From assembly GCF_900156125.1 (NCBI RefSeq), contig NZ_FTLX01000002.1, forward strand, positions 1-64,000: a stretch of DNA of 64,000 nt, in the 5' to 3' direction. Shown piece by piece: positions 35,781-45,024 of the stretch. Made by a program: the position numbers and the translations under genes. The notes under the pieces were generated by a model. That model saw nothing but the letters and a program-made list of their open reading frames with translations. It was not told the DNA's origin and did not search any database. Origin of the DNA: Domibacillus enclensis. Its GTDB lineage: Bacteria > Bacillota > Bacilli > Bacillales > Domibacillaceae. Each line of letters begins with the position of its first letter. Position 1 is the stretch's first letter.

Positions 35781-36357
35781 GTTGAAAAACAAACATGTCA
35801 ACAGAATTCAGACGTTTTCAGGCGATGGTTCATGTTTTTAAAGAAAAAAATCAGTCTAACTTTCTAAAAAAGCATATTCAGGGGCTCCGGTCTGCCGGTT
35901 CCGCTTTCCTGTTGGGCGAACGCTGAACCAGCCCAAAAAGCGCGTCTGTTTCAGCCTGTCCGCTCGTCCAACTGGAGTCTTCACCGGCAGCCCTCCGCCC
36001 GTAGTGGTTCTAAAAGAACAGCGGGAATAACAGACAGCTGTTCTTGAAAAGCGTGTGACATCAAGAATGAAGCCTGCTTTTCCTACATGGTGAAAAGCAG
36101 AGGGGCTCGTCTCTTTCTTTCCAATCAGAACGATTCTCTTTTTCGGTTTTACACTCTGCTTTTCCTCCCCACCAGGGCGGCTGGCGCAGGACGAAGACTC
36201 GGGAGGGATCAAGCGGGTCAGGTGAGATCCACTTTTGGAGCGTAGCGACAAAAGTTAGCTCACCGCCCGCCCCTCCGAACGCGAAGTCCTGCAGAAGCCG
36301 CCCCGACTATGTTGGCGCAAGCACAGCGGCGTTGAAAAAGAGAAAGTGTCACCTGCT
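35781..36357 (+). repeat. Interspersed modular repeat, copy 4 (longest)
   Basis: A 577-bp copy from GTTGAAAAACAAAC to GTGTCACCTGCTTTTTTT. Relative to copy 3 it has two extra modules: 59 bp at 35906-35964, bracketed by CCGCT on both sides, and 37 bp at 36219-36255, plus a central stretch with AGAACGATTCTC. The inverted repeat 36175-36303 pairs GGGCGGCT..GCGCAGGAC with GTCCTGC..AGCCGCCC and, inside, GCGGGT..GGTGAG with CTCACCGCCCGC. It fills most of the 632-bp gap between convergent pyrG and ywjG. I find no coding sequence shared with other copies. Confidence 0.88.
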
Positions 36358-36371
36358 TTTTTTGTTAATAA

Positions 36372-36887
36372 TTACTCATACTCCGCAATAATTTCTTCGA
36401 TCGTCATTTTCAGTAAAAAGTAAGCGTAAAGCCCGGCAATCGAGGAAGGGAAGCCGGTCCGGCCGCCTTCGTCATTTGGCAGAAGCCCTTTGGTCAGGCG
36501 AAGGTCGATAAACGCATCCGCTATCTCTTCTAATCCAGCTGTTTCCGTTTTGGAGGCCATTGCGGTGAAGGGAATTCCCTCGGATGACAATGTTTTAGCA
36601 AAAGAAAACGCTTCTGTGTCATCGGAAAATCGTGAAGCAAGCAGGACGCGGTCTGCTTCTGTAAGCCGGGCGTCAGGAGTCCAGGCTTTGACCCCCTTCA
36701 GCGTTTCAGCGCCGGATACTGCTTCTACTTCAATCGCAGCCATTTCACCGAATCCCTTCATATATATAGACCCTTCGCTGATCAAACCTTGAGCCAGCAG
36801 ACGTCCCGCATCCTCGATTGAATATTCTTCTTTTTCACCGATGCGCTTTAACAAACCGCTCAGCTGGGTTGTAAACATTTTAGACAA
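36372..36887 (-). CDS. ywjG: YwjG family protein (DUF2529)
   Basis: A 171-residue protein of the DUF2529/YwjG family with a SIS-like phosphosugar-binding look (alternating helix-strand, ADRVLLASRFSDDTEAFSFA). Found next to spo0F and pyrG in Bacillus genomes. The TTG start at 36887 has GAGGCGAG about eight bases upstream; the ATG three codons later would be too far from it. Divergent from spo0F. Function unknown. Confidence 0.82.
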   Translation of the reverse strand: MSKMFTTQLSGLLKRIGEKEEYSIEDAGRLLAQGLISEGSIYMKGFGEMAAIEVEAVSGAETLKGVKAWTPDARLTEADRVLLASRFSDDTEAFSFAKTLSSEGIPFTAMASKTETAGLEEIADAFIDLRLTKGLLPNDEGGRTGFPSSIAGLYAYFLLKMTIEEIIAEYE

Positions 36888-36976
36888 TCGGTCTCGCCTC
36901 TTTCTTTTTTATCCTCATTATAAAGTTCTTTTGGCGAAAACGCACACCTGCCAGCCTTGTTGAAGGAAAAGGAAAA

Positions 36977-37003
36977 AAAGGAATTTTAAAAATGCTGTCG
37001 AAT
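36977..37003 (+). promoter_or_regulatory. spo0F SigmaH promoter with overlapping 0A box
   Basis: AAAGGAATT (36977-36985), an 11-base spacer and GTCGAAT (36997-37003), a full match to RNAGGAWWW-N11-12-RNNGAAT. TGTCGAA at 36996-37002 is also a 0A core (TGNCGAA), so Spo0A~P may bind across the -10. Confidence 0.85.
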
Positions 37004-37052
37004 GTAAGTAAAAGACAGAAACGGAAGAAGATATTTTTAGGAGGAAAACGGA

Positions 37053-37415
37053 ATGGCGGCGAAAATACTTATAGTGGATGACCAATATGGCATACGGATT
37101 TTATTAAACGAAGTATTAAAAAAAGAGGGGTATGAAACCCTTCAGGCAGCAAATGGTCCTGATGCGATTAAACTGGCGAAAGATGAAAATCCCGACCTGG
37201 TGCTGCTCGATATGAAGATTCCAGGAATGGACGGCATTGAAATTTTAAAAAAAATGAAAAGTGACAATCAAGCGATTCGCGCCATTATTATGACAGCGTA
37301 TGGAGAGCTCGATATGATTCAGGAAGCCAAACAGATCGGGGCTATTATGCATGTGCCGAAGCCGTTTGACATCGATGATATTCGCAAAACCGTCAAAGAT
37401 CATTTAACCCAATAA
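37053..37415 (+). CDS. spo0F: Sporulation phosphorelay response regulator Spo0F
   Basis: A 120-residue single-domain receiver. It takes phosphate from sporulation kinases and passes it to Spo0B. The acidic pocket is Asp9-Asp10, the phosphorylated Asp lies in [12 protein letters not shown] (Asp53 here, Asp54 in B. subtilis), with the Thr in [12 protein letters not shown] and the Lys in [12 protein letters not shown] after TAGGAGG. It has its own SigmaH promoter, as expected of an early sporulation gene. Confidence 0.96.
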   Translation: MAAKILIVDDQYGIRILLNEVLKKEGYETLQAANGPDAIKLAKDENPDLVLLDMKIPGMDGIEILKKMKSDNQAIRAIIMTAYGELDMIQEAKQIGAIMHVPKPFDIDDIRKTVKDHLTQ

Positions 37416-37435
37416 CAGAAATAGCGTAAATTCTG

Positions 37436-37465
37436 TTGGTAATAAAAAGATGAATTTGATATGAT
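37436..37465 (+). promoter_or_regulatory. Probable fbaA promoter
   Basis: TTGGTA (37436-37441), 18 bases, TATGAT (37460-37465). Confidence 0.5.
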
Positions 37466-37518
37466 ACTAATGTGGTTTTTTTCATGAAGCAAACATTTCC
37501 CTTAGAGGAGGAACTAGA

Positions 37519-38376
37519 ATGCCATTAGTATCAATGAAAGAAATGTTAGACACTGCGAAAGAAAAAAAATACGCAGTAGGCCAATTTAACTTAAACAACC
37601 TTGAGTTCACTCAAGCGATCCTTCAGGCGGCTGAAGAAGAAAAGTCACCTGTTATTCTTGGTGTATCTGAAGGCGCAGCTCGTTACATGGGCGGCTTTAA
37701 AACAGTTGTTAAAATGGTAGAAGGTCTAATGGAAGACTATGGTACAACTGTACCTGTAGCCATTCACCTTGACCACGGTTCAAGCTTTGAAAAATGTAAA
37801 GAAGCAATCGATGCAGGCTTCACGTCTGTTATGATCGACGCTTCCCACCATCCATTTGATGAAAACATTGAAACAACATCTAAAGTTGTTGAATATGCGC
37901 ATTCTAAAGGCGTTTCTGTTGAAGCAGAGCTTGGCACTGTTGGCGGCCAGGAAGATGACATCGTAGCAGAAGGCGTTATCTATGCGGACCCAGAAGAGTG
38001 TAAAGAGCTTGTTTCTAAAACAGGCATTGACTGCCTTGCACCTGCACTTGGATCTGTTCACGGTCCTTACAAAGGTGAACCAAACCTTGGCTTTACTGAA
38101 ATGGAAGAAATCGGTGCAGCAACAGGAGTTCCACTTGTTCTTCACGGTGGTACAGGCATCCCGACAAAAGACATTGAGAAATCAATCTCTCTTGGCACAG
38201 CTAAAATCAACGTAAACACTGAAAACCAGATCGCTTCTGCAAAAGCTGTTCGTGAAACACTTGCAGCGAAACCGGAAGAGTACGATCCACGTAAATACCT
38301 TGGACCAGCTCGCGATGCAATTAAAGCGACGGTTATCGGCAAAATGCGTGAATTCGGTTCTTCAGGCCAAGCATAA
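37519..38376 (+). CDS. fbaA: Class II fructose-1,6-bisphosphate aldolase
   Basis: A 285-residue zinc aldolase of glycolysis and gluconeogenesis. Metal and substrate residues lie in [27 protein letters not shown], the [14 protein letters not shown] loop, [11 protein letters not shown] and VLHGGTGIP. Strong AGGAGG ribosome site and codon bias of a highly expressed gene. Same order after spo0F as in B. subtilis. Confidence 0.97.
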   Translation: MPLVSMKEMLDTAKEKKYAVGQFNLNNLEFTQAILQAAEEEKSPVILGVSEGAARYMGGFKTVVKMVEGLMEDYGTTVPVAIHLDHGSSFEKCKEAIDAGFTSVMIDASHHPFDENIETTSKVVEYAHSKGVSVEAELGTVGGQEDDIVAEGVIYADPEECKELVSKTGIDCLAPALGSVHGPYKGEPNLGFTEMEEIGAATGVPLVLHGGTGIPTKDIEKSISLGTAKINVNTENQIASAKAVRETLAAKPEEYDPRKYLGPARDAIKATVIGKMREFGSSGQA

Positions 38377-38413
38377 GCATTCTTTACGCAATACTTGAAA
38401 ACGAATAACGACA

Positions 38414-38450
38414 AGAACCGCCTTTTTTAACGAATAGGCGGTTGTTGTTT
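38414..38450 (+). terminator. Terminator of fbaA
   Basis: AACCGCC and GGCGGTT around an AT-rich loop, then TTGTTGTTT. Confidence 0.65.
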
Positions 38451-38485
38451 ATATAATAAAATGAACTGAAAAGAGGGAATATTTA

Positions 38486-39133
38486 ATGAAATTCTTTATC
38501 GACACAGCCAATATCGACGAAATCCGCGAAGCACACTCTTGGGGCATCCTCTCTGGTGTAACAACAAACCCTTCATTAGTAGCCAAAGAAACGATTCCTT
38601 TCCATGACCGTCTCCGTGAAATCACTGAGCTTGTTTCGGATTCTGTAAGTGCAGAAGTCATTGCGCTTGACGCAGAAGGCATGATTGAAGAAGGCCGTGA
38701 GCTTGCGAAAATTGCGCCGAACATTACGGTAAAAGTACCAATGACGCCGGAAGGTTTGAAAGCGGTCGCAGTATTTGCGAAAGAAGGCATTAAAACAAAC
38801 GTGACGCTTATTTTCAGTGCAAACCAGGCATTAATGGCTGCTCGCGCGGGTGCGTCATACGTATCACCGTTCCTTGGCCGTTTAGATGATATCGGACAGG
38901 ATGGCCTTGAATTAATCGAAACGATTGCGGACATCTTCGCGATTCACGGTATTGAAACAGAAATCATTGCGGCATCGATCCGTCATCCGCAGCACATTAC
39001 AGCTTCTGCTTTAAAAGGCGCGCATATTGCGACAACACCGTTTAAAGTGCTTGAGCAGCTGTTTAAACACCCGCTAACAGACAAGGGCATCGAAGGCTTC
39101 CTTGCTGACTGGGAAAAGCGCAAAGCAAAATAA
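38486..39133 (+). CDS. tal: Transaldolase (short, TalA/MipB type)
   Basis: A 215-residue transaldolase of the short bacterial subfamily (YwjH). It moves dihydroxyacetone units between sugar phosphates in the pentose phosphate pathway. The Schiff-base lysine lies in [12 protein letters not shown] (near residue 84) and the N-terminal [14 protein letters not shown] and SGVTTNPSL motifs are intact; the subfamily also includes fructose-6-phosphate aldolases. ATG after AAGAGGG. Confidence 0.93.
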   Translation: MKFFIDTANIDEIREAHSWGILSGVTTNPSLVAKETIPFHDRLREITELVSDSVSAEVIALDAEGMIEEGRELAKIAPNITVKVPMTPEGLKAVAVFAKEGIKTNVTLIFSANQALMAARAGASYVSPFLGRLDDIGQDGLELIETIADIFAIHGIETEIIAASIRHPQHITASALKGAHIATTPFKVLEQLFKHPLTDKGIEGFLADWEKRKAK

Positions 39134-39225
39134 TATGTGTACATGAGAAGAGTGTTATCGGTTAAACTACGACTACCAAGAAAGCTTTCCCGCTTTCCGT
39201 TTACGCTGGAAGAAGGGAGTACATC

Positions 39226-40509
39226 ATGATGGAAAAGTTGAAAATTCAAGGCGGTCATCCGTTAAAAGGGACGATTAAAGTGGACGGTGCGAAAAACAGT
39301 GCCGTCGCCTTAGTCCCTGCCGCCATTTTAGCGGAATCACCGATTACAATCGAGGGGCTTCCAGACATATCAGACATTCATATGCTCAAGGGCCTGCTTG
39401 AGGAAATCGGCGGCATCGTCACGTTTGAAGATGGTGAAATGAATATTGATCCAACGGCGATGACGGCAATGCCGCTTCCGAATGGAAAAGTAAAAAAGCT
39501 TCGCGCCTCTTATTATTTAATGGGCGCCATGCTTGGCCGTTTTAATAAGGCGGTGATTGGGCTTCCAGGCGGGTGCCACCTTGGCCCGCGTCCGATCGAC
39601 CAGCATATTAAAGGCTTTGAAGCACTGGGTGCCGAAGTGACGAATGAGCAGGGCGCTATTTACTTGCGCGCCAAAGAGCTGCGCGGTGCACGGATTTACC
39701 TGGACGTGGTCAGCGTAGGAGCGACGATTAACATTATGCTGGCCGCTGTACGGGCAAAAGGGCAGACGATTATTGAAAATGCCGCGAAAGAGCCGGAAAT
39801 TATCGACGTCGCCACATTGCTGTCCAACATGGGTGCTTCTATTAAAGGGGCCGGAACAGACATTATCCGTATTGATGGAGTGGAGAAGCTGCACGGCTGC
39901 CGCCACTCGATTATTCCAGACCGGATCGAGGCGGGAACGTTTATGATTATGGCCGCCGCTGCCGGGGAAGGCGTCATTATTGATAATGTCATTCCGCTTC
40001 ATATGGAGTCATTAACCGCGAAGCTGCGGGAGATGAATGTGCCGATTGAACTTGGCGAAGACCGCATCTTTGTCGGGAAAGCAGCAGACCTTAATACGGT
40101 CGATATTAAAACACTCGTCTATCCAGGCTTTGCGACCGATTTACAGCAGCCGTTTACCTCTCTTTTAACAAAAGCATCGGGCTCCGCGATTGTGACAGAT
40201 ACGATCTATCCAGCACGCTTTAAACACATTGACGAGCTGCGCCGGATGGGGGCCAATGTGAAAACAGAAGGCCGTTCTGCGATCATCAATGGACCCGTCC
40301 AGCTGCAGGGAGCAAAGGTAAAAGCAAGTGACCTGCGCGCAGGAGCTGCTCTTGTGATAGCAGGGCTGATGGCGGATGGCGTAACGGAAGTCACCGGTCT
40401 TGAGCACATCGACCGCGGCTACAGCAAGCTGACGGAGAAATTAACGGCCCTCGGCGCCGACATTTGGCGTGAAGAAATGACAGAAGAAGAATACAGTGAG
40501 GTCAAGTGA
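39226..40509 (+). CDS. murAB: UDP-N-acetylglucosamine 1-carboxyvinyltransferase 2
   Basis: A 427-residue MurA that adds enolpyruvate to UDP-GlcNAc, the first step of peptidoglycan precursor synthesis. Catalytic Cys in [17 protein letters not shown] (near residue 118), [12 protein letters not shown] at the start. Position between tal and rho identifies it as the MurAB/MurZ paralogue; the main murAA would lie beyond the right end of this window. AGAAGGGAG precedes tandem ATGs at 39226 and 39229. glpX, next in B. subtilis, is missing. Confidence 0.95.
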   Translation: MMEKLKIQGGHPLKGTIKVDGAKNSAVALVPAAILAESPITIEGLPDISDIHMLKGLLEEIGGIVTFEDGEMNIDPTAMTAMPLPNGKVKKLRASYYLMGAMLGRFNKAVIGLPGGCHLGPRPIDQHIKGFEALGAEVTNEQGAIYLRAKELRGARIYLDVVSVGATINIMLAAVRAKGQTIIENAAKEPEIIDVATLLSNMGASIKGAGTDIIRIDGVEKLHGCRHSIIPDRIEAGTFMIMAAAAGEGVIIDNVIPLHMESLTAKLREMNVPIELGEDRIFVGKAADLNTVDIKTLVYPGFATDLQQPFTSLLTKASGSAIVTDTIYPARFKHIDELRRMGANVKTEGRSAIINGPVQLQGAKVKASDLRAGAALVIAGLMADGVTEVTGLEHIDRGYSKLTEKLTALGADIWREEMTEEEYSEVK

Positions 40510-40581
40510 AGCATCTGTCACAGGATGCTTCGCTGAACCCGTCATGCTGCGGCTTCTCCATTTGAAAAACCTAGAAGATTA

Positions 40582-40610
40582 TTCTGCACAATTTTTAAAT
40601 GTGCTATAAT
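40582..40610 (+). promoter_or_regulatory. rho promoter
   Basis: TTCTGC (40582-40587), 17 bases, TATAAT (40605-40610). The leader of ~200 nt to the rho start has no convincing gene; it holds a CAGCGG/CCGCTG stem followed by TTTT (40711-40745) that could be an attenuator. Confidence 0.6.
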
Positions 40611-40820
40611 ATAGGATGGACAAGACCGTTGCTGGTTCAAAAGCGATCAGCATGAACAAGACAGACTATAAAATCTTAACTTTGTCATCAAACCATAATG
40701 ATGAAAAAAGCAGCGGTTGCAGCCGGTCCGGTTCTCCGCTGTTTTATTTGATTATCCACTTGTCCAAATGCTTCAGAACCTCCCTCCCAACAATCAATTT
40801 AATAAAGTGTGGTGCCTATA

Positions 40821-42104
40821 ATGGAAGAATTAACAATTAATTATCTGGAAAACTTAAAACTGAAAGAATTATATGAACTGGCTAAAACGTATAAAATCTC
40901 CTACTATAGCAAGCTCACCAAAAAAGAACTCATTTTTGCCATTTTAAAAGCACGTGCTGAACAGCAGGGATTCTTTTTCATGGAAGGCGTCCTGGAAATT
41001 ATTCAGTCAGAAGGCTTCGGATTTTTGCGCCCGATCAACTATTCAGCCAGCTCCGAGGACATTTACATTTCAGCTTCCCAAATCCGCCGGTTTGACCTGC
41101 GTAATGGGGACAAAGTATCCGGAAAAGTTCGTCCGCCAAAAGAAAACGAACGGTATTACGGGCTTCTGCATGTAGAAGCGGTAAACGGTGACGATCCTGA
41201 AACAGCAAAGGAACGCGTTCATTTCCCTGCCTTAACGCCTCTTTATCCGGACCGTCAAATCGGACTCGAGCTGGAGCCGCGCCACTTATCCACTCGAATC
41301 ATGGATCTCGTTTCGCCGGTAGGATTTGGACAGCGTGGCTTAATTGTTGCACCCCCGAAAGCAGGGAAAACGATGCTGCTCAAGGAAATTGCCAATTCGA
41401 TCTCGGCCAATCACCCGGAAGCCGAGCTTATTGTCCTGCTTATAGATGAGCGTCCGGAAGAAGTAACAGACATTGAACGCTCTGTGCAGGCAGAGGTTGT
41501 CAGCTCCACGTTTGATGAGGTGCCGGAAAACCACATTAAAGTATCGGAGCTTGTTCTCGAACGCGCGATGCGTCTTGTGGAGCACAAGCGCGACGTCATT
41601 ATTTTGATGGATTCGATCACGCGTCTGGCGCGGGCATACAACCTTGTCATTCCACCGAGCGGACGGACGCTTTCCGGCGGGATTGATCCGGCTGCTTTTC
41701 ACCGGCCGAAGCGCTTTTTTGGAGCCGCCCGTAACATTGAAGAGGGTGGCAGCTTAACCATTCTGGCGACGGCTTTGGTGGATACAGGCTCACGCATGGA
41801 CGATGTTATTTACGAAGAATTTAAAGGCACAGGCAACATGGAGCTTCACCTGGACCGATCGCTCGCAGAACGCCGCGTATTCCCGGCGATCGACATTCGC
41901 CGCTCCGGTACGCGGAAGGAAGAGCTTCTTATTGGCAAAGAGCAGCTCGACATGGTTTGGGCGATTCGGAAAACAATGTCGGATGCCCCGGATCTGGCGG
42001 ACAAAGTGCTTCGCCGTCTGCGTCAAACGAAAACGAACGAAGAATTTATTACCCAGCTTTTAGCGGAAACAAAGAAAAACGGCGCTTCGAAAAAGATGCT
42101 GTAA
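40821..42104 (+). CDS. rho: Transcription termination factor Rho
   Basis: A 427-residue hexameric RNA helicase. The N-terminal SAP-like domain is at residues 1-45 and the CSD RNA-binding domain at ~48-115 ([21 protein letters not shown]), followed by the ATPase domain with Walker [12 protein letters not shown] (near residue 176), Walker B DVIILMDS, and the Q/R loops (GTRKEELLI). The ATG at 40821 starts [16 protein letters not shown] as in relatives; a GTG four codons upstream is the alternative, and neither has a strong ribosome site. Confidence 0.95.
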   Translation: MEELTINYLENLKLKELYELAKTYKISYYSKLTKKELIFAILKARAEQQGFFFMEGVLEIIQSEGFGFLRPINYSASSEDIYISASQIRRFDLRNGDKVSGKVRPPKENERYYGLLHVEAVNGDDPETAKERVHFPALTPLYPDRQIGLELEPRHLSTRIMDLVSPVGFGQRGLIVAPPKAGKTMLLKEIANSISANHPEAELIVLLIDERPEEVTDIERSVQAEVVSSTFDEVPENHIKVSELVLERAMRLVEHKRDVIILMDSITRLARAYNLVIPPSGRTLSGGIDPAAFHRPKRFFGAARNIEEGGSLTILATALVDTGSRMDDVIYEEFKGTGNMELHLDRSLAERRVFPAIDIRRSGTRKEELLIGKEQLDMVWAIRKTMSDAPDLADKVLRRLRQTKTNEEFITQLLAETKKNGASKKML

Positions 42105-42109
42105 GAGAA

Positions 42110-42138
42110 TTGCATTTTATCGAACAGCCTGTTATAAT
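42110..42138 (+). promoter_or_regulatory. rpmE SigmaA promoter
   Basis: TTGCAT (42110-42115), exactly 17 bases, TATAAT (42133-42138). Confidence 0.85.
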
Positions 42139-42198
42139 GTAAGTTGTGTGACATTAACTCTGTTTCGGAATGACTCAGGGCGGAAGGAGAGAAAAGAC

Positions 42199-42411
42199 AT
42201 GCAATCAGGAATTCATCCTAACTACAAAACAGCACTTGTTAAATGTGCATGCGGAAATGAGTTTCAAACTGGTTCCGTAAAAGAAGAAATTCGCGTAGAG
42301 GTTTGCTCTGAGTGCCATCCATTCTATACTGGCCGTCAGAAATTTGCTGACGCAGGCGGACGTGTGGATCGCTTCAACAAAAAATACGGCATTAAAGATC
42401 AAGCAAGATAA
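42199..42411 (+). CDS. rpmE: 50S ribosomal protein L31 (zinc-binding)
   Basis: A 70-residue L31 of the zinc-containing type, with Cys16, Cys18, Cys36 and Cys39. The zinc-free paralogue (ytiA) would be elsewhere under Zur control. The ATG at 42199 follows GGAAGGAGAG. Same place after rho as in B. subtilis. Confidence 0.97.
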   Translation: MQSGIHPNYKTALVKCACGNEFQTGSVKEEIRVEVCSECHPFYTGRQKFADAGGRVDRFNKKYGIKDQAR

Positions 42412-42420
42412 TGATAGAAG

Positions 42421-42458
42421 GAACAGGCAAGAAGTGAAAACTGCTTGCCTGTTTTTTT
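42421..42458 (+). terminator. Terminator of rpmE
   Basis: AACAGGCAAG and CTTGCCTGTT stem followed by seven T. Confidence 0.9.
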
Positions 42459-42485
42459 GTATGTAAAAATGGAGGGACAAGTGGG

Positions 42486-43058
42486 ATGGCCCAGCTTTTC
42501 TTTAAATATGGTGCAATGAACAGCGGCAAGTCGATTGAAATCTTGAAGGTTGCCAATAATTATGAAGAACAAAACAAATGTGTGCTGCTGTTTACGTCAG
42601 GCTTAGATACGCGGGATGAAGTCGGCTACATATCCAGCCGGATCGGGCTGCGCAGACCAGCAAGACCCATCTTTGCTGACACGAATGTCTTTGAAGAAGT
42701 GAAAAAAGATCTGACACATCCGTCTTGTATTTTAATCGATGAGGTGCAGTTTTTATCAAAAGAGCATGTCCTTCAACTGGCTCAAATTGTGGACGAATTA
42801 AACATTCCTGTCATGGGCTTTGGCTTGAAAAATGACTTTCAAAACGAGCTGTTCGAAGGAAGCCAGTATATGCTCATTTATGCGGACAAGGTGGAAGAAA
42901 TGAAAACCATCTGCTGGTTTTGTGAACGGAAAGCGACAATGAACCTGCGTGTTGATGAAGCGGGCAAGCCTGTTTACACAGGGGAACAAATTCAAATCGG
43001 CGGCAATGATGCCTACTATCCGGTGTGCCGGAAATGCCATCAGCATCCGCCTTTATAA
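42486..43058 (+). CDS. tdk: Thymidine kinase
   Basis: A 190-residue type II thymidine kinase for thymidine salvage. The P-loop is [15 protein letters not shown] at residues 6-20, LIDEVQFL holds the Walker B-like DE pair, and the structural zinc site uses CWFCERKA and CRKCHQ. ATG after GGAGGG. Order rho-rpmE-tdk is as in B. subtilis. Confidence 0.95.
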   Translation: MAQLFFKYGAMNSGKSIEILKVANNYEEQNKCVLLFTSGLDTRDEVGYISSRIGLRRPARPIFADTNVFEEVKKDLTHPSCILIDEVQFLSKEHVLQLAQIVDELNIPVMGFGLKNDFQNELFEGSQYMLIYADKVEEMKTICWFCERKATMNLRVDEAGKPVYTGEQIQIGGNDAYYPVCRKCHQHPPL

Positions 43059-43065
43059 AAAGGAT

Positions 43066-43100
43066 AAAAAAGAAGAGTTTCGCCGACTCTTCTTTTTTTG
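43066..43100 (+). terminator. Terminator of tdk
   Basis: AAAAGAAGAGT and ACTCTTCTTTTTTT around TTCGCCG. Confidence 0.9.
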
Positions 43101-43146
43101 AATACTGCTGGCTGAAATATTTCTTTCATCATAAAAAACAAAAAAC

Positions 43147-43171
43147 TTAGTTTATCTAATAGACAAACATA
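43147..43171 (+). promoter_or_regulatory. XylR-like operator
   Basis: A 25-base site with half-sites TTAGTTT and ACAAACATA, similar to the B. subtilis XylR operator (TTAGTTTG...CAAACTAA) with several central mismatches. Tentative. Confidence 0.45.
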
Positions 43172-43204
43172 GTTAAAGTTTGATACACTTTTTACGTAGT
43201 GATT

Positions 43205-43218
43205 TGTAAACGGTATCA
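43205..43218 (+). promoter_or_regulatory. cre site (CcpA binding)
   Basis: TGTAAACGGTATCA, a full match to the cre consensus TGWNANCGNTNWCA, 44 bases before the transporter start. Implies glucose repression. Confidence 0.8.
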
Positions 43219-43261
43219 AAAAAAGATTATCTAGCCGTTTAAATCGAAAGGAGTTTCTTGT

Positions 43262-44662
43262 ATGAAGAAAGAGCGTAATGTTTTTTACATTTGGGCTATT
43301 ACCATTGTTGCGGCAATTGGGGGCCTGTTGTTCGGCTACGATACGGCTGTTATATCGGGTGCAGACCAGTCGATTCAAGCTTACTTGGTTGAACCACTCG
43401 GCTTGGGAGCTTTAGCTCATGGCGCAACGATTTCGAGTGCATTAATCGGCTGTATTATTGGCGGCGTCATTTCTGGTTATTTTGCGGCTGCATTTGGCCG
43501 TAAGCGTTCTCTTATTTTCGCAGCTGCTTTGTTTTTTATTTCAGCGCTTGGGTCCGCTTATCCGGAATTTTTGTTTTTTACAAAAGGGGAACCAACGCTG
43601 GCGTTGTTAATGACGTTTAATGTTTACCGTATTATTGGCGGGATTGGAGTGGGATTGGCTTCAGCTGTTGTACCCATGTACATAGGTGAAATCGTGCCTG
43701 CTGATATCCGTGGACGCCTTGTTTCTTTTAACCAGTTTATGATTATTTTCGGTATGCTGGTTGTGTATTTTGTTAACTGGGGAATTTCAAGAGGACAGTC
43801 GATTGAATGGATCAATGATGTCGGCTGGCGTTATATGTTTGCTTCAGAAGCGATTCCAGCGTTATTATTCGGTATTTTACTTTTTTTCGTACCGGAAACA
43901 CCGCGTTACCTGGCAATGAAGCAAGATCACGAAAAAGCATTGACAGTCTTAACAAAAGTGAATGGCAAAAAAGAAGCCAATCATATTTTAGCAGATATTC
44001 AGAAAACGCTTACGTCTCAGCGAAAAACGACGAAACTGTTTGCGTATGGCAAGATTGTCATAGTAGTTGGTGTGCTGTTGTCGGTATTTCAGCAGTTTGT
44101 AGGCATTAATGTGGCTCTATATTATGCTCCGCGTATTTTTGAAAGCATGGGTGCTGCCAAAGATGCGTCCATGCTTCAAACCATCGTAATGGGATTGGTA
44201 AACGTTATCTTTACAGTTTTGGCCATCATGACGGTGGATAAGTGGGGGAGAAAGCCACTTCTAATTGTGGGTTCAATTGGGATGGCCATCGGGATGTTTG
44301 GTGTATCCGGGCTGGCCTTTTCGAATGTCATTGGGATTAGTACGCTCGTGTTTATCATCATATACACCGCGTCATTTATGATGTCATGGGGACCTATTTG
44401 CTGGGTGCTCATCTCGGAAATCTTCCCGAATAAGATTCGTGGTCAGGCAGTAGCCGTCGCCGTAGCGGCACAATGGGCAGCCAACTACTTCATCTCGTCC
44501 ACATATCCGATGATGATGGAATTCAGCGGTGGCATGACATATGGGTTTTATGGTGTAATGAGCGTTCTTTCCGCGATCTTCGTTTGGAAGCTCGTTCCTG
44601 AGACGAAAGGAAAGACGCTTGAGCAAATGGAAAGTGTGTGGGAAAAAGCTGCTTTTAAATAA
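43262..44662 (+). CDS. xylE: D-xylose:proton symporter (XylE family MFS)
   Basis: A 466-residue sugar porter with 12 membrane helices. Signatures: GGLLFGYDTAVISG in helix 1, GRKRSL after helix 2, VSFNQFMIIFG in helix 5, PETPRYL, FQQFVGINVALYYAP in helix 7, VDKWGRKPL and VPETKGKTLE. The match to E. coli XylE is close throughout (for example DGWRYMFASE-like VGWRYMFASEAIPALL and SWGPICWVLISEIFPN), so D-xylose is the best substrate guess. cre and a XylR-like operator upstream agree. It is an insertion relative to B. subtilis, between tdk and prfA. Strong AAAGGAG site. Confidence 0.88.
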   Translation: MKKERNVFYIWAITIVAAIGGLLFGYDTAVISGADQSIQAYLVEPLGLGALAHGATISSALIGCIIGGVISGYFAAAFGRKRSLIFAAALFFISALGSAYPEFLFFTKGEPTLALLMTFNVYRIIGGIGVGLASAVVPMYIGEIVPADIRGRLVSFNQFMIIFGMLVVYFVNWGISRGQSIEWINDVGWRYMFASEAIPALLFGILLFFVPETPRYLAMKQDHEKALTVLTKVNGKKEANHILADIQKTLTSQRKTTKLFAYGKIVIVVGVLLSVFQQFVGINVALYYAPRIFESMGAAKDASMLQTIVMGLVNVIFTVLAIMTVDKWGRKPLLIVGSIGMAIGMFGVSGLAFSNVIGISTLVFIIIYTASFMMSWGPICWVLISEIFPNKIRGQAVAVAVAAQWAANYFISSTYPMMMEFSGGMTYGFYGVMSVLSAIFVWKLVPETKGKTLEQMESVWEKAAFK

Positions 44663-44669
44663 GAATCAA

Positions 44670-44710
44670 CAAAGAAGTCGAACGAATGATCGTTCGACTT
44701 CTTTTTATTT
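44670..44710 (+). terminator. Terminator of xylE
   Basis: AAAGAAGTCGAACGA and TCGTTCGACTTCTTT stem with T tail, directly before a modular repeat copy. Confidence 0.9.
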
Positions 44711-44860
44711 CTCATAAGAACGATTCTCTTTTTAGGTTTTACAATTTGCTTTTCCTCACCGCCCGCCCCTCCGAACGCGTAGTCCTGCAGAAGCCGCCCA
44801 GACTATGCTTGCGCAAGCACAGTAGCCTTTAAAAAGAGAAATGGTCACCTGGTTTTCATG
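44711..44860 (+). repeat. Interspersed modular repeat, copy 5 (3' part, one arm lost)
   Basis: It matches the right half of copy 4: AGAACGATTCTCTTTTT, then TTTACAATTTGCTTTTCCTC, then joins directly to CTCACCGCCCGCCCCTCCG and GTCCTGCAGAAGCCGCCC and GCGCAAGCACAG. The left arm of the inverted repeat (GGGCGGCTGGCGCAGGAC) is deleted, so the long hairpin cannot form. The remainder of the gap to prfA holds a TCCTTCT/AGAAGGA stem (44894-44920) and a TATAAT at 44984-44989. Confidence 0.8.
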
Positions 44861-45024
44861 GACATATTCTTTTTTATTAAAAATCTTTTGTTTCACCCTT
44901 TTTCCTTCTGGAGAAAGAAGGAGCGAAACGTCCGAAAGCAATAAACGTTCTTGACGTCATTGTCTCGAGCATAGCGGATAGACTATAATGAAATATTATA
45001 AACAAAAAATCAGAGGTGACCGGC

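Noticed and set aside
35856-36251. A 131-codon open frame on the minus strand inside modular repeat copy 4
   Set aside because: The frame spans the module junctions, has no ribosome site, and is not kept open in copies 3 and 5.
40616-40840. A 74-codon open frame in the rho leader
   Set aside because: It begins at the transcript start with no ribosome site and runs into rho out of frame; composition is not coding-like.
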